Below are positions 35,543 through 46,820 of a stretch of DNA of 64,000 bases, in pieces. Position numbers and translations under genes: made by a program. Source of the stretch: Pseudomonas sp. PSKL.D1 (GTDB taxonomy: Bacteria > Pseudomonadota > Gammaproteobacteria > Pseudomonadales > Pseudomonadaceae); contig NZ_CP118607.1 of the NCBI RefSeq assembly GCF_028898945.1, forward strand, positions 4,512,001 through 4,576,000. Direction: 5' to 3'. The notes beneath the pieces were generated by a model that made no database searches, was not told where the DNA came from, and saw nothing but the letters and a program-made list of their open reading frames with translations. How positions within the stretch are numbered: position 1 is the stretch's first letter; each line of letters opens with the position of its first letter.

Positions 35543-36166
35543 CTATAGCAGGGTAGACACAAGGTTTGCACGCGCCTCCAAAGCGGCTCGCACCGGTGCG
35601 AATGAACGCCGATGAATCGGGGTTGGCCCCAGACGCGCCAAGGCTTCAAGGTGCGCGGCCGTGGGGTAGCCTTTGTGCCCGCCTATTCCGTAACCCGGGT
35701 AGATCAGTTCAAACGCACTCATCTCCCGGTCACGGGTCACTTTGGCGAGAATTGAAGCCGCCGCAATAGCGGGCACCTTGCTATCGCCCTTGACCACCGG
35801 CGCAGCAGGCACAGCCAGCTTGGGGCAGCGGTTGCCATCGATCAATGCAAGCTTGGGCGTTACGTGCAACCCTTCCACTGCCCGCTGCATGGCCAGCATG
35901 GTGGCGTGCAGGATGTTCAGGCGGTCGATTTCCTCCACTTCGGCGCGGGCAATGCAAAAGCTGAGGGCTTTTTCGCAAATCTCCTCGAACAGCGCCTCGC
36001 GCTTGGCCTCGGTGAGCTTTTTCGAGTCGTTCAGGCCCAGAATTGGTCGGGCTGGGTCCAGAATGACCGCCGCCGTCACCACAGCACCACACAGCGGCCC
36101 ACGGCCCACTTCGTCAACTCCGGCAACGAGGTCTTCGACCAGGTTGAAGTCGAGTCCAATTTGCAT
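35543..36166 (-). CDS. rnhB: Ribonuclease HII
   Basis: RNase HII removes ribonucleotides from DNA. The 207-residue protein has the catalytic [16 protein letters not shown], with the first Asp-Glu pair, and the further acidic residues in IDGNRCPKL and [13 protein letters not shown]. The ATG at 36166 is one base beyond the end of lpxB; the longer frame lies within lpxB and is ignored. It is the last gene of the lpx run. Confidence 0.96.
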   Translation of the reverse strand: MQIGLDFNLVEDLVAGVDEVGRGPLCGAVVTAAVILDPARPILGLNDSKKLTEAKREALFEEICEKALSFCIARAEVEEIDRLNILHATMLAMQRAVEGLHVTPKLALIDGNRCPKLAVPAAPVVKGDSKVPAIAAASILAKVTRDREMSAFELIYPGYGIGGHKGYPTAAHLEALARLGPTPIHRRSFAPVRAALEARANLVSTLL

Positions 36167-36167
36167 G

Positions 36168-37295
36168 TCAACGGTCCTTGAGCAAGGCCAGCACCGCGTC
36201 GGCCGCCTGGTTGGAGGCATCGCGACGCAGGCTGCGGTGAATCTGGTCGAAGCTTTCGGTCTGTTGGCTGCCATCGGCGATCAGCGGTACCATCTTTTGC
36301 GCCAGGGCCTCACTGGTAGCGGCATCCTGCAGCAACTCAGGCACCAACTCGCGCTGAGCCAGCAGGTTTGGCAGCGACACGTAAGGGCTCTTTACCAGGC
36401 GCTTGAGAATCCAGTAGGTCAACGGCGCAAGACGGTAAGCCACGACCATCGGCCGCTTGTACAACAGCGCCTCCAGCGTAGCGGTACCTGACGCGATCAA
36501 CACTGCGTTACACGCTGCCAGTGCCTGATGCGACTGGCCATCCAGCAAGGTCAAGGGTAAGTCACGGCCCTGGAGCATTTGCTCGATCTGGGCACGACGC
36601 GCAGGGTTGGCACAAGGCAACACGAAGCGCACGCCCGGCACCTGCTCGCACAAACGCTGGGCAGCATCAAGGAACAAGGCACCAAGGCGCCCAACTTCGC
36701 CGCCACGGCTACCGGGCATCAATGCCACGATGGGCCCTTCAACCAAGCCAAGCTCACTGCGTGCAGCCTGACGATCGGCATTCAACGGAATCGTGTCTGC
36801 AAGCGGGTGGCCAACAAAACGAACGGGAACACCCTGCTCTTCATAGAAGCGCGCCTCGAAGGGCAACAGGGTAAGCATCAGGTCGCAGCCTTCGCGAATT
36901 TTCAGCACCCGCTTCTGCCGCCAGGCCCAAACCGACGGGCTGACGTAGTGAACGGTCTTGATGCCGACCTGACGCAGCTTCAATTCGATATTCAAGGTGA
37001 AGTCAGGGGCGTCAATGCCGATGAACACATCAGGCTTCTCGGCGATCAGCGTCTCGATCAGCAGCTTGCGCCGCTTCAAGAGCTCACGCAGGCGCCCCAG
37101 CACCTCGACCAACCCCATGACCGCCAGGCGCTCCATGGGGAAGTACGATTGCAGGCCTTCAGCCTCCATCAACGGCCCGCCGACACCGATGAACCGCACA
37201 TCGGGATGGCGCGCCTTCAAGGCGCGCATCAGGCCGGAACCGAGAATATCGCCGCTGGCCTCACCCGCGACCAGGGCTACGCAAAGCTGGGCCAT
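36168..37295 (-). CDS. lpxB: Lipid-A-disaccharide synthase
   Basis: LpxB joins UDP-diacylglucosamine and lipid X to give lipid A disaccharide phosphate at the inner membrane. The 375-residue GT-B-type glycosyltransferase starts [19 protein letters not shown] and has [13 protein letters not shown] and [20 protein letters not shown], all characteristic. The gap to lpxA is one base, indicating coupled translation. Confidence 0.97.
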   Translation of the reverse strand: MAQLCVALVAGEASGDILGSGLMRALKARHPDVRFIGVGGPLMEAEGLQSYFPMERLAVMGLVEVLGRLRELLKRRKLLIETLIAEKPDVFIGIDAPDFTLNIELKLRQVGIKTVHYVSPSVWAWRQKRVLKIREGCDLMLTLLPFEARFYEEQGVPVRFVGHPLADTIPLNADRQAARSELGLVEGPIVALMPGSRGGEVGRLGALFLDAAQRLCEQVPGVRFVLPCANPARRAQIEQMLQGRDLPLTLLDGQSHQALAACNAVLIASGTATLEALLYKRPMVVAYRLAPLTYWILKRLVKSPYVSLPNLLAQRELVPELLQDAATSEALAQKMVPLIADGSQQTESFDQIHRSLRRDASNQAADAVLALLKDR

Positions 37296-37296
37296 G

Positions 37297-38073
37297 TCAG
37301 CGGGTGATGCCGCGGGCGGAGTTCAGGATCGACTGACGGAACAGCTCGACCTCCGGATACTGGCCTGCCAGCTCATCCAGTTCCTTGATCGCTTCCTCAG
37401 TGGTCAGCCCCTGACGATAAACGATCTTGTAGGAACGGCGCAGGGCATGGATGGCCTCGTCGCTGAACCCACGACGGCGCATGCCTTCGAAGTTCATGCT
37501 GCGGGCTTCGGCCGGGCTGCCGAACACCGTGACGAACGCCGGTACGTCTTTGCCAATTGCCGTGCCCATGCCGGAAAACGCGTGGGCGCCGATATGGCAG
37601 TACTGGTGAACCAGGGTAAAGCCGGACAGGATTGCCCAGTCACCTACGTGCACATGGCCCGCCAGCGCCGTGTTATTGACCAGAATGCAATGGTTGCCAA
37701 TGACACTGTCATGCCCGATGTGGGCGTACGCCATGATCAGGTTGTGATCGCCCAAGGTGGTTTCCGAGCGGTCCTGAACGGTACCGCGATGGATGGTCAC
37801 ACCTTCGCGAATCACGTTGTGGTCACCAATGACCAGGCGCGTAGGCTCGCCCTTGTACTTGAGGTCAGGGGTGTCTTCACCAATCGAGGAAAACTGGTAA
37901 ATACGGTTGTGCTTGCCGATACGGGTCGGCCCTTTAAGCACCACATGCGGGCCGATGACAGTACCTTCGCCAATCTCCACATCCGGGCCGATGATCGACC
38001 ACGGGCCGACCTCGACACCCTCGGCCAGCTTGGCCGAAGGGTCGATGATCGCACGTGGATCAATCGAACTCAT
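37297..38073 (-). CDS. lpxA: UDP-N-acetylglucosamine acyltransferase
   Basis: LpxA adds the first 3-hydroxyacyl chain in lipid A synthesis. The 258-residue protein starts [20 protein letters not shown] and consists of a left-handed beta-helix of hexapeptide repeats ([19 protein letters not shown] and following) with a C-terminal helical part. The catalytic His lies in [18 protein letters not shown]. It overlaps fabZ by 4 bp. Confidence 0.97.
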   Translation of the reverse strand: MSSIDPRAIIDPSAKLAEGVEVGPWSIIGPDVEIGEGTVIGPHVVLKGPTRIGKHNRIYQFSSIGEDTPDLKYKGEPTRLVIGDHNVIREGVTIHRGTVQDRSETTLGDHNLIMAYAHIGHDSVIGNHCILVNNTALAGHVHVGDWAILSGFTLVHQYCHIGAHAFSGMGTAIGKDVPAFVTVFGSPAEARSMNFEGMRRRGFSDEAIHALRRSYKIVYRQGLTTEEAIKELDELAGQYPEVELFRQSILNSARGITR

Positions 38074-38510
38074 AGGGAGCGTTCCGCGCAAGTGATTTCG
38101 GCCGAGCAGACCGGCTTGCCATCGACCAGCGCACGGCACTCGAATTTCCAGATCATGCTCTTGCGGCTGAGGAACTTGGCCTCCAGAACGAGCTGATCAC
38201 CCGGCAGCACCGGTTGGCGGAAACGCAGTTTGTCGGAGCCAACGAAGTAGTACAAGGTGCCATCAGCCGGCTTGGCATCGAGCATCTTGAAGCCCAGGAT
38301 GCCGGCCGCCTGGGCCATGGCTTCGATGATCAGGACGCCCGGCATGATCGGGTGCGCCGGGAAATGGCCATTGAAGAACGGCTCGTTGATGCTGACATTC
38401 TTGTAGGCACGAATGCTCTGGGCCTCGAAGTCCAGATCCGTCACTCGGTCCACCAGCAGGAACGGGTAACGGTGAGGCAGGTATTCGCGAATCTCGTTGA
38501 TGTCCATCAT
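38070..38510 (-). CDS. fabZ: 3-hydroxyacyl-[acyl-carrier-protein] dehydratase FabZ
   Basis: FabZ dehydrates 3-hydroxyacyl-ACP and competes with LpxA and LpxD for hydroxymyristoyl-ACP. The 146-residue hotdog-fold protein has [20 protein letters not shown] with catalytic H49 and E63. The start [20 protein letters not shown] is the family start. A 113-bp gap to lpxD contains an imperfect hairpin but no gene. Confidence 0.97.
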   Translation of the reverse strand: MMDINEIREYLPHRYPFLLVDRVTDLDFEAQSIRAYKNVSINEPFFNGHFPAHPIMPGVLIIEAMAQAAGILGFKMLDAKPADGTLYYFVGSDKLRFRQPVLPGDQLVLEAKFLSRKSMIWKFECRALVDGKPVCSAEITCAERSL

Positions 38511-38623
38511 TTCGGGGGGAAGCCTGTAATAAGAATAGGGAGCGCAGGTGCTGACCACACGCTCCTTTTGCAATCCAAAGAGGTGCCAGTTAGCGACTGT
38601 TCACTCTTGCTCAGGAAATGGTA

Positions 38624-39679
38624 TCAGCCTTCTGATGCCGGCTGGCCACCTGAGGTCACGGTATCGACACGTTTTTCCAGCTGCTGGAGACGCTTGGACA
38701 TGTCATCCAGCTGACGAATACGCGCGGCGCTCTTACGCCAGTCAGCCAATGGCTGCATGGCAGTACCGGAAGAATAGGCACCCGGTTCGGTGATGGAACG
38801 GGTCACCATGGTCATCCCGGAAACGAATACGTTATCGCACACATCGATGTGGCCAACCATGCCCACACCGCCCGCAATGGTACAGTGCTTGCCGATACGC
38901 GTGCTGCCGGAAATGCCGACACAAGCGGCCATGGCCGTGTGTTCACCGATCTGCACGTTGTGGGCAATCTGGATCTGGTTGTCGAGCTTGACCCCGTCAG
39001 CGATGCGCGTGTCGGACAGCGCGCCCCGGTCCACAGCAGTATTCACGCCGATTTCAACGTCATCACCGATAGTGACGCCGCCGATCTGGGCAATTTTGCG
39101 CCATACGCCCTTCTCGTTGGCAAAGCCGAAGCCCTCGCCACCAATTACGGCGCCGGATTGAATGACCACACGCTTGCCAATGGTCACGTCGTGATACAGC
39201 GTGACGCGAGGTGCAAGCCAGCCACCCTCACCCACCACGCAACGCGCACCGACAACACAGTGCGCACCGATACTGACATTGGCCCCGATGCGGGCACCGC
39301 TTTCGATCACGGCGAATGGCCCGATGCTGGCGCTTGCATCCACCTGGGCGTCCTCGGCTACCACGGCGCTGGGATGAATTCCCGCTACAGCCTTGGGTTT
39401 CGGGTCGAACAGGTGGGAAATGCGCGCATATGCCAGGTACGGGTCCGCAACGATCAGGGCATTGCCGGCAAAGCCCTCGGCATCCGCCGCCTTCAACAAC
39501 ACCGCAGCAGCCTGGCAGTTTTCCAGGTATTTGCGGTATTGCGGGTTGGCGAGGAAGCTCAACTGCCCGGGCCCGGCCTCCTGCAAGGTGGCCAGCCCGG
39601 TGATCGGCAGCGCCTCGGGGCCTTTGAGTTCGGCCCCGAGGGCCTCGGCCAGCTGGCCGAGCGTCATGGTTAAGGTCAT
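38624..39679 (-). CDS. lpxD: UDP-3-O-(3-hydroxyacyl)glucosamine N-acyltransferase
   Basis: LpxD adds the second acyl chain in lipid A synthesis. The 351-residue protein has an N-terminal uridine-binding domain ([18 protein letters not shown]), a hexapeptide-repeat beta-helix (about 100-300), the catalytic His region ([19 protein letters not shown]) and a C-terminal helix. Met1 or Met5 may be the start. It is one base downstream of ompH. Confidence 0.97.
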   Translation of the reverse strand: MTLTMTLGQLAEALGAELKGPEALPITGLATLQEAGPGQLSFLANPQYRKYLENCQAAAVLLKAADAEGFAGNALIVADPYLAYARISHLFDPKPKAVAGIHPSAVVAEDAQVDASASIGPFAVIESGARIGANVSIGAHCVVGARCVVGEGGWLAPRVTLYHDVTIGKRVVIQSGAVIGGEGFGFANEKGVWRKIAQIGGVTIGDDVEIGVNTAVDRGALSDTRIADGVKLDNQIQIAHNVQIGEHTAMAACVGISGSTRIGKHCTIAGGVGMVGHIDVCDNVFVSGMTMVTRSITEPGAYSSGTAMQPLADWRKSAARIRQLDDMSKRLQQLEKRVDTVTSGGQPASEG

Positions 39680-39680
39680 A

Positions 39681-40184
39681 TCAACGCGCTTGGTTCATGC
39701 GCTCGATGACCTGGCGGGTGATGTCGTACTGAGGTTTGACATCGATGACCGCGCCACGCTCGAGAACCAGGTCGAACCCGCCCTTCTTGATCACTTCCTC
39801 GACTGCACCGTCCAGCTTTGGCTTGAGCTGCTTGAGCATGTCGCGGTCAGCAACAGCTTTGGCTTCGTTCAGCTCTTTGGACTGGAACTGGAAGTCACGG
39901 GCCTTTTGCTTGAATTCAAGCTCCAGGCGCTCACGCTCTGGCTGGGCCATCTTGTCGCCGCCTTTGATCAGACGGTCCTGGATACCCTTGGCGCTGCTTT
40001 CCAGCGTCTTGAGCTTGGTCAGTTGCGGGCCGAACTTCTTCTCGGCATCAACGGCGTATTTCTTGGCCGCGTCGGACTCGAGCAGGGCCATCTGATAGTT
40101 CAGGACGGCAACTTTCATTTCGGCGAAAGCCGGGGTGGCGACCAGCGCCGCGGCCACTACGGCCAGTTGGGTCAACTTACGCAC
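39681..40184 (-). CDS. skp: OmpH/Skp family periplasmic chaperone
   Basis: Skp holds unfolded outer-membrane proteins in the periplasm for delivery to BamA. The 167-residue precursor has a signal peptide ([21 protein letters not shown], cleavage after residue 21) and a long helical middle rich in Lys/Glu that forms the tentacles ([20 protein letters not shown] and following). Its position directly after bamA supports the role. Confidence 0.95.
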   Translation of the reverse strand: MRKLTQLAVVAAALVATPAFAEMKVAVLNYQMALLESDAAKKYAVDAEKKFGPQLTKLKTLESSAKGIQDRLIKGGDKMAQPERERLELEFKQKARDFQFQSKELNEAKAVADRDMLKQLKPKLDGAVEEVIKKGGFDLVLERGAVIDVKPQYDITRQVIERMNQAR

Positions 40185-40229
40185 GATGCACTCCTGGATA
40201 AACCGTTGTCGTTAAGCAAGGGCCGACCT

Positions 40230-42578
40230 TTAGAAGGTCTGGCCCAGAGAGAATTGGAACACCTGGGTATCGGCATCGTCCGGCTTCTTCACCGGCATCG
40301 CCAGGCTGAAGCTCAACGGGCCCAGGGCAGTGATCCAGGTTACGCCCAGACCAACGGAGCTGGCCATGTCCGAGAACCCGACCTTCGCGCAGTCCGGCTT
40401 GCTGCCGCAATTGGTATCGAACACGTTACCCACGTCCCAGAATACGGAAGTGCGCAGGGAACGCTGGTCCTTGACGAACGGCAGCGGGAAGAGCAGCTCC
40501 ACACCGCCTTGTACCAGCACGTTGCCACCGAACGGCAGCGGATCCTGGTCCGGGTCGGCAATGGTACCTGGGTTGCTACCGTTACTCGGCGTACTGCGTG
40601 GGCCCAAGCTGCTGTCCTTGAAGCCACGGACGGAGTTGAAACCACCCGCGTAGTAGTTTTCATAGAACGGCAAGCCAGAAGTACCGCCGAAACCATCACC
40701 ATAGCCCAACTCGGTGTGCAGGCGCAGGGTGTAGTCATTGGTAATTGGCTTGAACAGCTGACCACGGTAGTCGAGCTTGTAGAACGACAGGTCACTGCCT
40801 GGCACGGTGGTTTCCAGGGTCAGGCTCTGGGAGTGACCACGCGTTGCCAGCACACCTTTGTTCAAGGTGGACTCGGACCAGCCGATCGACGCCTTGAAGT
40901 TGAGGAAGTTGTCGCCCTCTTCTTCAAGGAAGTCGAAGATTTCGTCAACTGTGTAACGGCCGGTCTTGATCTTGTCCTGCTGCACGCTCAGGCCATAGGT
41001 CAGACGCGAAGTCTCGCTGATCGGGTAGCCCAGGCTGACACCGGCACCCAGGCTGTCCACCGCATAGCTGGCCACGTCGACGTCGAGGTCGTCGTAGTCG
41101 GTGCTGCGGTAGAAGGCGTTGTAGCCCAGGCTCACACCATCGGCGGTGAAGTAGGGGTCCACGAAGCCGAAGTTGTAGCGGGTCTGGTATTCGGAACGGG
41201 TCAGGCCAATGGACACCTTGTTACCGGTACCCAGGAAGTTGGTCTGGCTGATCGAACCGCCCAGGATCAGGCCCGCGCTCTGGGCGAAACCGACCGACGC
41301 GGTGATCGAGCCCGAAGCTTGTTCTTCGACGCTGTAGTTGACGTCAACCTGGTCGTCAGTGCCCGGTACTGGCGGCGTTTCGACGTTGACTTCCTTGAAG
41401 AAGCCCAGGCGCTCCAGGCGGGTCTTGGACTGGTCGATCAGGTAGGTCGAGGCCCAGCCACCTTCCATCTGGCGCATTTCGCGGCGCAGTACTTCGTCTT
41501 CGGTCTTGGTGTTGCCGCGGTAGTTGATGCGGTTGACGTAGGCACGCTTGCCCGGGTCGACCACGAACAGGATGTCGACGGTGTGGTCTTCATCGTTCGG
41601 TTGCGGCACGCCGTTGACGTTGGCGAAGGTGTAGCCTTCGTTGCCCAGGCGGCGGGTGATCAGCTCGGAGGTGGTGGTCATCACCTTGCGCGAGAACACC
41701 TGGCCCGGCTGCACCAGCAGCAGCGACTTGACCTGGTCTTCCGGCACCTTCAGGTCACCGGACAACTTCACGTCGCGAACGGTGTACTTCTCGCCTTCGT
41801 TGACGTTGACGGTGATGTAGACGTGCTTCTTGTCCGGGGTGATCGACACCTGGGTGGACGCGATGTCCATGTTGATGTAGCCGCGGTCCAGGTAGTAGGA
41901 ACGCAGGCGTTCCAGGTCACCGGACAGTTTTTCGCGGGCGTACTTGTCGTCGTTCTTGAAGAACGACAGCCAGTTGGTGGTCTTCAGCTCGAACAGCTGG
42001 GCCAGCGTTTCATCGTCGAACACGGTGTTACCGACGATGTTGATGTGCTGGATGGCCGCAACCGTGCCTTCGTTGATCTTGATCTTCAGCGCCACGCGGT
42101 TGCGCGGCTGCGGCACCACTTCGGCGTCGACTTCGGCCGAGTAGCGGCCCTGGGCCACGTACTGGCGCTGCAGTTCGTTACGCACGCCTTCAAGGGTGGC
42201 ACGCTGGAAGATCTCGCCTTCGGCCAGGCCCGACTGCTTCAGGCCCTTCATCAGGTCTTCGGTGCTGATGGCCTTGTTACCTTCGATCTCGATGCTAGAC
42301 ACCGACGGGCGCTCGACCACGTTGATGATCAGGACGTTGCCATCGCGGTTCAGCTGAATGTCCTGGAAGAAGCCGGTCTTGAACAGCGAACGGGTCGATT
42401 CCACCAGGCGGCGGTCGTCGGCCTGATCACCCACGTTCAGCGGCAAGGCGCCAAACACGCTGCCAGCGGACACCCGCTGCAGGCCGTTGACACGAATATC
42501 GGAGATGGTGAAGGACTCGGCGTGAACTTCAGCGATCATCAATGCGGACATGACCGCAGTTAGCATCAGACGTTTCAT
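40230..42578 (-). CDS. bamA: Outer membrane protein assembly factor BamA
   Basis: BamA is the essential core of the beta-barrel assembly machine. The 782-residue precursor has a signal peptide (MKRLMLTAVMSALMIAEVHA), five POTRA domains (about residues 21-420, beginning FTISDIRVNGLQRVSAGSVF) and a C-terminal 16-strand barrel with the VRGF motif (FNSVRGFKDSSLGPR) and the terminal Phe of a barrel signal (FQFSLGQTF). It lies between rseP and skp. Confidence 0.98.
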   Translation of the reverse strand: MKRLMLTAVMSALMIAEVHAESFTISDIRVNGLQRVSAGSVFGALPLNVGDQADDRRLVESTRSLFKTGFFQDIQLNRDGNVLIINVVERPSVSSIEIEGNKAISTEDLMKGLKQSGLAEGEIFQRATLEGVRNELQRQYVAQGRYSAEVDAEVVPQPRNRVALKIKINEGTVAAIQHINIVGNTVFDDETLAQLFELKTTNWLSFFKNDDKYAREKLSGDLERLRSYYLDRGYINMDIASTQVSITPDKKHVYITVNVNEGEKYTVRDVKLSGDLKVPEDQVKSLLLVQPGQVFSRKVMTTTSELITRRLGNEGYTFANVNGVPQPNDEDHTVDILFVVDPGKRAYVNRINYRGNTKTEDEVLRREMRQMEGGWASTYLIDQSKTRLERLGFFKEVNVETPPVPGTDDQVDVNYSVEEQASGSITASVGFAQSAGLILGGSISQTNFLGTGNKVSIGLTRSEYQTRYNFGFVDPYFTADGVSLGYNAFYRSTDYDDLDVDVASYAVDSLGAGVSLGYPISETSRLTYGLSVQQDKIKTGRYTVDEIFDFLEEEGDNFLNFKASIGWSESTLNKGVLATRGHSQSLTLETTVPGSDLSFYKLDYRGQLFKPITNDYTLRLHTELGYGDGFGGTSGLPFYENYYAGGFNSVRGFKDSSLGPRSTPSNGSNPGTIADPDQDPLPFGGNVLVQGGVELLFPLPFVKDQRSLRTSVFWDVGNVFDTNCGSKPDCAKVGFSDMASSVGLGVTWITALGPLSFSLAMPVKKPDDADTQVFQFSLGQTF

Positions 42579-42608
42579 GAAGTCCTTTTATTCCAACTGG
42601 CAATAAAC

Positions 42609-42634
42609 AACCTGCCGCAAAGTGGCGGCAGGTT
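42609..42634. other. Hairpin between rseP and bamA
   Basis: AACCTGCCGC and GCGGCAGGTT pair exactly around a 6-base loop. On the minus strand it is followed by GTTTATT, too weak for a clear terminator; partial attenuation or processing between rseP and bamA is possible. Confidence 0.5.
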
Positions 42635-42649
42635 CGCAATGCGAAGCTT

Positions 42650-44002
42650 TTATAGTCGACCCAGATCGTTGATCAGGGCGAGTAGCATCACCCCTACGAC
42701 CAAACTGATACCGATCTGGACCCCCCAACCCTGCACCCGGTCCGACAGCGGGCGACCGCGCGCCCACTCGACCAGGTAAAACAGCAAATGCCCCCCATCC
42801 AGTACCGGAATGGGCAGCAAATTAAGAACTCCAAGGCTTATGCTCAGGTAGGCCAGGAAATTCAGGAAATCCCCAATACCCGACTGGGCTGAAGCGCCCG
42901 CCACTTTAGCAATGGTTATCGGTCCGCTCAAGTTTTTTACCGAGAGCTCCCCGAACAGCATTTTCTTGAGTGATTCGAGCGTCAGAACGCTCATGTTCCA
43001 GGTACGCGACAGGCCTTCACCGACCGCTTCCAGCGGCCCGTAGCTGACTTCACGCAGCATGTTGGCGGGCCATTCGGCACCTTTCACGCCCGCCCCCAGG
43101 TAACCCCCGGCCGCCTGCCCTTCACCCTTACGGGCCAGGGTTACAGGTACATCCAGCGCCGCGCCGTCGCGCTCTATACGCACAATGACCTTGGCGTCAG
43201 GGCGGGCACGCACACTGTCGACCACCTGCTGCCAGTCATTCAGCGCCACCCCATCCAGCGCCAGCAGCTTGTCACCGGTTTTCAGGCCGGCAGCAGCGGC
43301 TGGCCCCTTGGGATCTATTTCAGCCAGCACCGGCTGAAGGGCCGGGCGCCACGGGCGTATACCCAGGGACTGAATCGGATCAGGTTCATCGGCGCCTTTC
43401 AGCCAGCTATCGAGCTTGACCTGCAATTGCCGTTCGGCACTGGCACCTTCGTCGCGCACGCCAATTTGCAACGTACCGCTCTCGCCCAATCGGCGTACGA
43501 GCTGCAAATTGACCGCCGACCAGCCATTGGTCGGTTTTCCGTCCACGGAGACGATTTCCTGCCCGGCAACCAAGCCTGCAGAAGCAGCCAGGCTACCGGA
43601 CTCAACAGCCCCCACCACCGGGCGAACCTGCTGGGTACCCAGCATTGCCAGCAACCAGAAGAAGACGATGGCCAGGAGGAAGTTGGCAATCGGGCCGGCG
43701 GCGACGATGGCAATGCGCTGGCGCACCGTTTTGCGATTGAACGACTGGTCAGCCAGCGCCGGGGGTACATCACCCTCGCGCTCGTCGAGCATCTTTACGT
43801 AGCCGCCCAACGGGATCGCCGCCACCACGAACTCGGTACCGTGCCGGTCGTGCCAGCGCACAAGCGGCGTGCCGAACCCCACAGAGAAGCGCAAGACCTT
43901 GACACCACAACGCCGCGCCACCCAGAAGTGGCCGAATTCGTGGAATGTGACCAGCACACCCAAGGCAATCAGGGTGCCGATAATCATGTAGAGCGCAGTC
44001 AT
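42650..44002 (-). CDS. rseP: RIP zinc metalloprotease RseP
   Basis: RseP (MucP) cleaves the anti-sigma factor within the membrane to release the envelope-stress sigma factor. The 450-residue protein has HEFGH at 21-25 in the first membrane helix, two PDZ domains in the periplasm (about 115-200 and 210-300), and the C-terminal metal-binding PIPVLDGGHLLFYLVEW. Four hydrophobic segments are visible. It follows dxr by about 45 bp. Confidence 0.97.
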   Translation of the reverse strand: MTALYMIIGTLIALGVLVTFHEFGHFWVARRCGVKVLRFSVGFGTPLVRWHDRHGTEFVVAAIPLGGYVKMLDEREGDVPPALADQSFNRKTVRQRIAIVAAGPIANFLLAIVFFWLLAMLGTQQVRPVVGAVESGSLAASAGLVAGQEIVSVDGKPTNGWSAVNLQLVRRLGESGTLQIGVRDEGASAERQLQVKLDSWLKGADEPDPIQSLGIRPWRPALQPVLAEIDPKGPAAAAGLKTGDKLLALDGVALNDWQQVVDSVRARPDAKVIVRIERDGAALDVPVTLARKGEGQAAGGYLGAGVKGAEWPANMLREVSYGPLEAVGEGLSRTWNMSVLTLESLKKMLFGELSVKNLSGPITIAKVAGASAQSGIGDFLNFLAYLSISLGVLNLLPIPVLDGGHLLFYLVEWARGRPLSDRVQGWGVQIGISLVVGVMLLALINDLGRL

Positions 44003-44047
44003 GTCTTTCTCCGAATGACGTTCAGCATAACCCCGAGGCGGCCTGTA

Positions 44048-45238
44048 TCAGCGGCCGTGACGCCGCAACCACTCGCGGGACAGCTCGCGGGCACGCTGGT
44101 CGGCGGCAAACACTGCGTCCAGCGACGGCAGATGGACCACAGGTTCCTGGTCGAGCACCTGTTCGATCATACCCGCGATTTCCGGGAAGCGGATACGCCG
44201 CTGAAGAAATGCCTCCACCGCAACTTCGTTGGCCGCATTGAGCACGGCAGGCGCACTATTGCCCGCCTCCGCTGCCTGGCGCGCCAGGCGAAGGCACGGA
44301 AAACGCTGCGGATCAGGCGCCTGGAAATCCAGCCGGGCAATGGCAAACAAGTCCAGCGGAGCAACACCGGAGTCGATACGCTCCGGCCATGCCAAGGCAT
44401 TGGCGATGGGTGTGCGCATGTCGGGGTTGCCCAACTGTGCAAGCACCGAACCGTCCACGTAATCCACGAGCGAGTGGATGACGCTTTGCGGATGCACCAC
44501 CACTTCAACTTTGGCCGGCGCGGCGTCGAACAGCCAGCAGGCCTCGATCAACTCCAGGCCCTTGTTCATCATGCTGGCCGAATCGACCGAAATCTTGCGC
44601 CCCATGGACCAGTTCGGATGGGCACACGCCTGTTCAGGCGTAACATGGGCCAAAGCCGCCTGCGGCGTTTCACGGAACGGGCCACCGGATGCCGTCAGCA
44701 GGATTCGACGCACCCCCACCTGGCTCAGGCCTCGCGCGTAGTCACCGGGCAGGCACTGGAAAATTGCGTTGTGCTCACTGTCGATGGGCAGCAGCACGGC
44801 GCCGCTGCGCTTTACTGCCTCCATGAACAAGGCGCCGGACATAACCAGCGCTTCTTTATTGGCAAGCAGCACTTTCTTGCCCGCTTCGACAGCGGCCAAC
44901 GTTGGACGCAAACCTGCAGCACCGACGATGGCCGCCATCACTGCATCCACCTCAGGGGCTGCAGCGACCTCGCAAAGCCCGGCCTCCCCTTCGAGCACTT
45001 CAGTGGCACAGCCAGCAGCAACCAGGCCTTCACGCAAGCGCGCTGCAGCCTCTGCATTGGGCACTACGGCATAGGCAGGGCGATGCTGCACGCAAAGGGC
45101 CAGCAATTCGTCAACGCGCGAATAGCCGCTCAATGCGAACACCTGATAGCGCTCAGGGTGCCGGGCAATTACGTCGAGGGTGCTCAGGCCGATGGAACCG
45201 GTGGCACCCAGCACGGTAATGCGCTGAAGTGACGTCAC
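44048..45238 (-). CDS. dxr: 1-deoxy-D-xylulose-5-phosphate reductoisomerase
   Basis: Dxr (IspC) makes methylerythritol phosphate, the committed step of the MEP pathway that also uses ispD and ispF of this window. The 396-residue protein has NADPH-binding [20 protein letters not shown], the metal and substrate motifs [12 protein letters not shown] and [21 protein letters not shown] chose the GTG at 45238 because it overlaps the cdsA stop codon (GTGA) and gives the normal N-terminus; the ATG at 45250 would add four residues inside cdsA. Confidence 0.96.
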   Translation of the reverse strand: MTSLQRITVLGATGSIGLSTLDVIARHPERYQVFALSGYSRVDELLALCVQHRPAYAVVPNAEAAARLREGLVAAGCATEVLEGEAGLCEVAAAPEVDAVMAAIVGAAGLRPTLAAVEAGKKVLLANKEALVMSGALFMEAVKRSGAVLLPIDSEHNAIFQCLPGDYARGLSQVGVRRILLTASGGPFRETPQAALAHVTPEQACAHPNWSMGRKISVDSASMMNKGLELIEACWLFDAAPAKVEVVVHPQSVIHSLVDYVDGSVLAQLGNPDMRTPIANALAWPERIDSGVAPLDLFAIARLDFQAPDPQRFPCLRLARQAAEAGNSAPAVLNAANEVAVEAFLQRRIRFPEIAGMIEQVLDQEPVVHLPSLDAVFAADQRARELSREWLRRHGR

Positions 45239-46050
45239 ATCACACCCCATTCAGCAGCCCACAGCAGTACGGCGAACAACGGAATGGCTGCCGTCAGGCT
45301 GTCGATACGGTCCAGCACCCCACCATGGCCCGGCAGCAGGTTACTGCTGTCCTTGATGCCGGAACGGCGCTTGAACATGCTTTCGGTAAGGTCGCCCACT
45401 ACCGAGGACATGACAACCACAGCCGCACCCAGCAGGCCGAGCAGCAGCTGACCAATACCCCAGTCGCGGTAAACACCGACAACCAGGGTAATCACCAGGC
45501 TGACCGCCAGCCCGCCATAAACGCCCTCCCAGCTCTTGCCGGGGCTGACGTGCGGCGCCAGCTTGCGCTTGCCGAATGCTCGGCCCGAGAAATAGGCGCC
45601 GATGTCGGCCGCCCACACCAGCACCATGACCGCCAGGATCAGCCAGTTGCCCATTGGCCAGTGCTTGAGCAGCACCAACCCCTGCCAGGCCGGCAGCAGG
45701 ATCAACAGCCCGATCAGCAAGCGGCAGGCGGCACTCGCCCACAGGTCGCTGCTACGCGGGTAGGTCAGCACCAGCCAGGTGGCCAGCCCCCACCAGATCA
45801 CCGAAGCGCCCAACACCCAAGGTGCAAGATCCGGCATCAGGTAGAGCAGCATCAGCGCCCCGGCAACCACTGCGGCATAGGCGATGCGCAGCGGCTGGGC
45901 CATCAGCCCGGCCAGACGCGCCCACTCCCAGGCCCCGAGGGTCACCACGAAGCCGATGAACAGGGCGAAATCCCCACCGTTGAGCAGGAAAAAACCACCC
46001 AGCGCGATCGGCAGCAGGATCAGCGCGGTAATGATGCGTTGTTTAAGCAT
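45235..46050 (-). CDS. cdsA: Phosphatidate cytidylyltransferase
   Basis: CdsA makes CDP-diacylglycerol for all phospholipids. The 271-residue polytopic membrane protein has about eight hydrophobic segments and the C-terminal signature [20 protein letters not shown] followed by GVLDRIDS. The start shares one base with the uppS stop codon, and the end overlaps the dxr start, so the three genes are translationally coupled. Confidence 0.97.
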   Translation of the reverse strand: MLKQRIITALILLPIALGGFFLLNGGDFALFIGFVVTLGAWEWARLAGLMAQPLRIAYAAVVAGALMLLYLMPDLAPWVLGASVIWWGLATWLVLTYPRSSDLWASAACRLLIGLLILLPAWQGLVLLKHWPMGNWLILAVMVLVWAADIGAYFSGRAFGKRKLAPHVSPGKSWEGVYGGLAVSLVITLVVGVYRDWGIGQLLLGLLGAAVVVMSSVVGDLTESMFKRRSGIKDSSNLLPGHGGVLDRIDSLTAAIPLFAVLLWAAEWGVM

Positions 46051-46805
46051 TAAGCACGAGCTCCAGCCTCGACCTGCTCGCTGGTCTTACCAAAGCGGCG
46101 CTGGCGCGAAGCGAAATCGGCCAGGGCATTGCGCATGGCCTCGTGTTTGAAGTCCGGCCAGTACAGGTCGGAGAAATACAGTTCGGCGTACGCCAGCTGC
46201 CACAGCAGGAAATTGCTGATGCGGTGCTCCCCCCCCGTGCGGATGCACAGGTCAGGCAACGGCAGCTCACCCGTGGCCAGACAAGTCTGCAACAAGCCCG
46301 GCGTGATGTCGTCAGGGCGCAGATGGCCAGCCTGAACCTCGCGCGCCAGCCGCTGGGCGGCCTGAGCGATATCCCACTGGCCACCATAGTTGGCGGCGAT
46401 CTGCAGAATGAAGCGATTGTTGCCGGCGGTCAGCGCTTCGGCTTCACGCATGGCAGCCTGCAGCTCAGGATGGAAACGCGAACGGTCGCCAATAATCCGC
46501 AGGCTGATGTTGTTCTCGTTGAGGCGCTTGGCCTCGCGACGCAAGGCCGAAAAGAACAGCTCCATCAATGCCCCTACCTCTTCGGCGGGACGCTGCCAGT
46601 TCTCACTGGAGAATGCGAACAGGGTCAGCACCTCGACCCCGGACTGGGCACAGACTTCGATAACCGCGCGAACGGCATCGACACCCGCCTTGTGCCCGGC
46701 AACGCCGGGCAACAGGCGCTTCTTCGCCCAGCGATTGTTGCCATCCATGATGATCGCGACGTGACGCGGCACCGAGCCCGGTGCCGCCAGCTTGGTCTTT
46801 TCCAT
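46050..46805 (-). CDS. uppS: Undecaprenyl diphosphate synthase
   Basis: UppS condenses isopentenyl units to the C55 lipid carrier of peptidoglycan and O-antigen synthesis. The 251-residue cis-prenyltransferase has the catalytic D21 in VAIIMDGNNRWAKKR, and SSENWQRPAEEV and DLCIRTGGEHRISNFLLWQ. Its isoprenoid substrates come from the pathway of neighbouring dxr. Confidence 0.97.
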   Translation of the reverse strand: MEKTKLAAPGSVPRHVAIIMDGNNRWAKKRLLPGVAGHKAGVDAVRAVIEVCAQSGVEVLTLFAFSSENWQRPAEEVGALMELFFSALRREAKRLNENNISLRIIGDRSRFHPELQAAMREAEALTAGNNRFILQIAANYGGQWDIAQAAQRLAREVQAGHLRPDDITPGLLQTCLATGELPLPDLCIRTGGEHRISNFLLWQLAYAELYFSDLYWPDFKHEAMRNALADFASRQRRFGKTSEQVEAGARA

Positions 46806-46820
46806 TAAAAAACCTCGGCC

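Noticed and set aside
39393..42563. Open frame of over 1000 codons on the plus strand opposite lpxD, skp and bamA
   Set aside because: It spans three known genes in antisense, and its composition (Val, Leu, Gln, His and Asp rich) is typical of a GC-bias shadow.
42609..42634. Full terminator between rseP and bamA
   Set aside because: The stem is strong but no T run follows on the minus strand; listed only as a hairpin.
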